Positions 21,783 to 24,740 of a DNA stretch of 24,740 bases are shown in pieces. Location of the stretch: NCBI GenBank assembly GCA_002425705.1, contig DIMT01000006.1, forward strand, positions 28,884 to 53,623. The letters run 5' to 3'. Source of the stretch: Firmicutes bacterium UBA5559. Lineage in GTDB: Bacteria; Bacillota; Clostridia; Peptostreptococcales; Anaerovoracaceae. Position 1 is the stretch's first letter; each line of letters begins with the position of its first letter. Both the position numbers and the translations under genes were made by a program. Below the pieces are notes generated by a model that worked only from the letters and a program-made list of their open reading frames with translations, had not been told where the DNA came from and searched no databases.

Positions 21783-24110
21783 ATGAAAAAATCTTTCATC
21801 CGGCGGACCATGGTGTTTTTTATTGCCATCTGTCTGATACCCTTTCTGATTTATACGGCCATTTTAATCAGTAAAACCGGCGATATCGAGCAGCAGCGCA
21901 TCGCAGGGAGTCTGGAAGCGATTGCCGAAGAAAAAGCGGCAGCCCTTCAAAAGGATTTAAAGAACATCGAAAACGAAACGATTAACCTGGCCGAGTGGGC
22001 CTCCTTCCTGATGGCCCAGGATTCCAATATTCCCGGGCTCTCCAAGGAGTATCAACGGGATGAACGAGGAGTTCTGGGACGGGTTTCTTCAGGCATGGTT
22101 GTGCCCTCCAATGTTTTTCTGCCCGCACAGCAGGAGCTCTCCGAAACGTTGATTCAGGAAATCAACAACTCTGAAAAAATGGAATCTCCCATGGAGAAAA
22201 TCAAAGGGCAGACGAAGGATGTGACCTATACCTATATGGTCACCGCCGAGGGGCTGTTGCGGGTTATGCCCTACCTTTCCAACAATGCTTTTTTACCGGA
22301 CCACGATCAACGGTCGGACTATTTTTATACTCGGGCAGTGGGCGACGAAAACCCGGATCGGATCGCTGTCTGGACCAATCCCTATTATGATTACGGCGGC
22401 AATGGCTGGATCATTACCTGCTCCTGCCCCTACTACATCAACGGAAAGCTGGGGGGTGTGGTATGCGTCGACGTATCCCTCCAGAATCTGGCGGCTTCCA
22501 TAGCCGATTTTCGTATTGGTGACAGCGGTTTTGCCTTTGTGATAACGAAAGAAGGAGATGTCATCTATCACCCGGACATGATGAACATCATCAGCAAAAG
22601 CGGCGATCGGCTTCAGACCAAACTGCTGGAAGGACGGGAGGTTCCCACCGGGTACGAAACCATTATCCGGAATATGATGGCCAGCGGCAATGGTTCCGGG
22701 TCCTACCTGGCTGAAGATTACAACTACTATGCCATCGGCTATCATCCCATTGAAAGTCTGGGGTGGAGTCTGGGAGTGGAAGTGAACAAGGCGGAATATT
22801 CCCTGGGGTCCCGCTATATCACCATGGGATTTTGGGGGTTGATCGGAGGACTGCTTTTGGCCTGCCTTCTCTTTGCCTATTACCTGTCCAGAAAGATCAC
22901 TCAGCCCATCCGCCAGCTGACCGAAGATGTACAGAACTTTTCGGAAGGCTCTTACCAGAAGGTCCACGTCCAGTCGGAAGATGAAATCGGTATGCTGGGG
23001 GATGCTTTTAACCAGATGATTCAGGACATCAGCGACAATACCGCTTCCCTGATCTACGGAAAACGTCAATTGGAGACCGTCTTCAACAGCATCGAGGGGG
23101 TCATGATGATCCTCCACCCGGACTTCACCATATCCCTCATGAACCAGGAAGGCCATGACCTGTTAGGAAAAAAAGGACGGGCTCCGGAGGAATTTCAGCG
23201 ATGTCATCAACTATTCTTCGACTTGGATCATCCCTGTCCGCACTGCCCGGTTGTAAAGGCTCTGGAATCCGGTTCCGCCGTTACCCGGGAAATCACCATG
23301 CTTCAGAACGTCTATCGAATTACCGCCTATCCGGTACTTTCCGAGGATAACCAAATTCAGGAAGTCGTGGTTCACAGCATCCGGATCACCGATCAGGTAC
23401 TGCTGGAGCAAGAGCTCTTCCAATCGGAAAAGATGGCCGGGGTTGGTCAGATGGTGGCCGGAATCACCCATGAACTGAAAAACCCTCTGGCCATTATCAA
23501 GGGAGCGGTCTATCTGATCCGGGCTAACAAGGAAATGCCGGAAAAGCAGGAGGAGGCTCTGACAGAAATCACGGACAGTTTGTCCCGGTCTGAGCGGATT
23601 ATTACCAATATGCTGGATTTTTCAAAAATATCCCAACTGGAAAGGGAGTTGGTTTCGGTGAAAAGCCAACTGGATCAAATCCTGCTGCTGGTCCGCCAGG
23701 ATCTGGTGAAGAAAAAGATCAATACCCATCTGCGGTTCGAGGAAGAGGGTCTTCAAATTTATGGAAATCGGGATTCCTTCAAACACATCTTCCTCAACAT
23801 CATCAGCAATGCCATTGATGCCATGCCGGAAGGAGGAGATCTGACCATTGAAGGCTCCCGCCCCTCACCGGATACAGCAAGAATTATATTTACCAATACC
23901 GGCAATCCGATTCCTTCGGAAGATCTGAAACGGATTTTTCAGCCCTTCTACACCACCAAAGAGACGGGAACCGGCCTGGGACTATGGATCGTATCCAAGG
24001 AAATCCAGCGGAATCAAGGCACCATTGAAGCCCGATCCTCTGATCGAACCGAAATCATTGTAACACTGCCCTGCAGGGAGGTACCTCATGAAAAAAATAT
24101 TGATGGTTGA
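21783..24110 (+). CDS. Membrane sensor histidine kinase with Cache, HAMP and PAS domains
   Basis: A 775-residue kinase. Domains in order: TM1 (about 9-30), a large extracellular double-Cache sensor (about 35-340), TM2 (347-369), HAMP (370-422), PAS (about 428-540), HisKA with phospho-acceptor H563 in ITHELKNP, and an ATPase domain with N-box LNIISNAIDAMPEGG (671-685) and FQPFYTTKETGTGLGL (719-734). The PAS has an uncommon cysteine cluster, C474, C485 and C488 (CHQLFF, then PCPHCPV), which could bind metal or sense redox. Cache domains usually bind small organic acids, amino acids or amines. The ATG at 21783 follows GGGAGG. The gene overlaps the response regulator gene by 23 bases, a classical NtrB/NtrC-like pair. 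The stimulus is unknown. Confidence 0.93.
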   Translation: MKKSFIRRTMVFFIAICLIPFLIYTAILISKTGDIEQQRIAGSLEAIAEEKAAALQKDLKNIENETINLAEWASFLMAQDSNIPGLSKEYQRDERGVLGRVSSGMVVPSNVFLPAQQELSETLIQEINNSEKMESPMEKIKGQTKDVTYTYMVTAEGLLRVMPYLSNNAFLPDHDQRSDYFYTRAVGDENPDRIAVWTNPYYDYGGNGWIITCSCPYYINGKLGGVVCVDVSLQNLAASIADFRIGDSGFAFVITKEGDVIYHPDMMNIISKSGDRLQTKLLEGREVPTGYETIIRNMMASGNGSGSYLAEDYNYYAIGYHPIESLGWSLGVEVNKAEYSLGSRYITMGFWGLIGGLLLACLLFAYYLSRKITQPIRQLTEDVQNFSEGSYQKVHVQSEDEIGMLGDAFNQMIQDISDNTASLIYGKRQLETVFNSIEGVMMILHPDFTISLMNQEGHDLLGKKGRAPEEFQRCHQLFFDLDHPCPHCPVVKALESGSAVTREITMLQNVYRITAYPVLSEDNQIQEVVVHSIRITDQVLLEQELFQSEKMAGVGQMVAGITHELKNPLAIIKGAVYLIRANKEMPEKQEEALTEITDSLSRSERIITNMLDFSKISQLERELVSVKSQLDQILLLVRQDLVKKKINTHLRFEEEGLQIYGNRDSFKHIFLNIISNAIDAMPEGGDLTIEGSRPSPDTARIIFTNTGNPIPSEDLKRIFQPFYTTKETGTGLGLWIVSKEIQRNQGTIEARSSDRTEIIVTLPCREVPHEKNIDG

Positions 24111-24740
24111 TGATGACAAGAGCTTTCTGAAGGTTTATTCGGAAATCCTGAGGGGCAAAGGTTATAACACCTCTACGGCGGAAGGAGGACGTCAGGCCCT
24201 GGAGCTTTTGGGGGCGGATTATTATGACATCGTCCTTTCCGATGTGGCTATGCCGGAAATGAATGGCATTCAGCTTCTCAAGAAGATACGCACCGACTAT
24301 CCGGAGGTGCTGGTCATCATGTTCACCGGCGAGGGCTCCATCTCCGGTGCAGTAGAAGCCATGGAAGAAGGGGCTTATACCTATTTAGTCAAGCCCCTGG
24401 AAGTCGACCAGCTTCTTCTCAATCTGCAGCGGGCTTCCGAATATCTGAACCTGAATGCCGAAAACCGCCTGCTAAAAAACCGGCTCTCCGACTTTCGATC
24501 CGACTCTTTATTTATAGGGGAATGTTCTTTTGCTGAGGACCTGAGAAAAAAAATCCTTCAGGCAGCCCCGACCAATTCCAGCGTGTTGATTACCGGAGAA
24601 AGCGGAACGGGCAAGGAGCTTGTGGCCAAGGCGCTGCATTACACCGGCCGGCGCGCCTTCCGTCCCTTCGTAACCGTCAACTGTTCTGCTCTCGCGGAAA
24701 GTCTTCTGGAGAGCGAACTCTTCGGCCACGTGCGCGGGGC
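24088..24740 (+). CDS. NtrC-family sigma-54 response regulator, C-terminus beyond window
   Basis: The frame opens at ATG 24088-24090 (preceded by GGGAGG) and is open to the window end, about 217 residues. A receiver domain fills residues 1-120: VDDD near the N-terminus, phospho-acceptor aspartate in VLSDVAMPE, threonine in FTGEGS and lysine in LVKPLE. Then a linker and the AAA+ activator start, with Walker A GESGTGKE and NCSALAESLLESELFGH, the stretch that normally precedes the GAFTGA loop. The protein would activate sigma-54 promoters when phosphorylated by the preceding kinase. The regulated promoter is not in this window as far as I can see. Confidence 0.93.
   Translation, partial: MKKILMVDDDKSFLKVYSEILRGKGYNTSTAEGGRQALELLGADYYDIVLSDVAMPEMNGIQLLKKIRTDYPEVLVIMFTGEGSISGAVEAMEEGAYTYLVKPLEVDQLLLNLQRASEYLNLNAENRLLKNRLSDFRSDSLFIGECSFAEDLRKKILQAAPTNSSVLITGESGTGKELVAKALHYTGRRAFRPFVTVNCSALAESLLESELFGHVRG

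Overview
The window looks like chromosomal DNA from an anaerobic, low-to-mid GC Firmicute of the class Clostridia. The reasons are strong AGGAGG-type ribosome binding sites, several GTG starts, consensus sigma-A promoters, a YtrA-type GntR/ABC module, AzlCD, DUF5320 and B12-dependent fermentation genes. The species cannot be named from this sequence.

Left edge (1-1875, minus strand): a GntR/YtrA-type repressor, an ABC ATPase and the start of an ABC-2 permease form a drug- or peptide-stress-type operon. Its promoter is covered by a perfect 13-bp-arm operator.

Centre (2480-14661, minus strand): one very compact 12-gene operon read right to left. It encodes three coenzyme-B12-dependent diol/glycerol dehydratase catalytic units. 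Set 3 is a large and a medium subunit, an ethanolamine-permease-like APC transporter and a small subunit. The shared reactivase DdrA/DdrB follows, then a PEBP (YbhB/YbcL) protein and an MpsC/DUF2294 protein. Set 2 is a complete large-medium-small enzyme. Set 1 is a natural fusion of large and medium subunits with no small subunit of its own. All three large chains keep the catalytic and cation-binding residues, but set 3 differs at the substrate-pocket positions. No chain carries a microcompartment-targeting extension and no shell gene is present, so the enzymes are probably cytosolic. A consensus promoter lies about 165 bases upstream of the first start codon. The leader holds tandem 18-base repeats and a 15-bp-arm stem-loop.

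The operon is bracketed by two direct copies of a roughly 440-base non-coding repeat (about 2030-2465 and 14953-15402). Each contains a 235-base core, about 90% identical by eye, with symmetric inverted ends and a central palindrome. No transposase is seen.

Right side (15430-20087, minus strand): a small membrane protein, an AAA/DUF4143 ATPase, an SDR oxidoreductase, a radical SAM protein, a DUF5320 protein and an autoinhibited Fic protein, separated by clear terminators and promoters. Plus strand from 20213: an Lrp/AsnC regulator with AzlC and AzlD (branched-chain amino acid export), then a membrane histidine kinase and an NtrC-type sigma-54 response regulator that runs off the window. No tRNA, rRNA, CRISPR array or transposase gene was seen.
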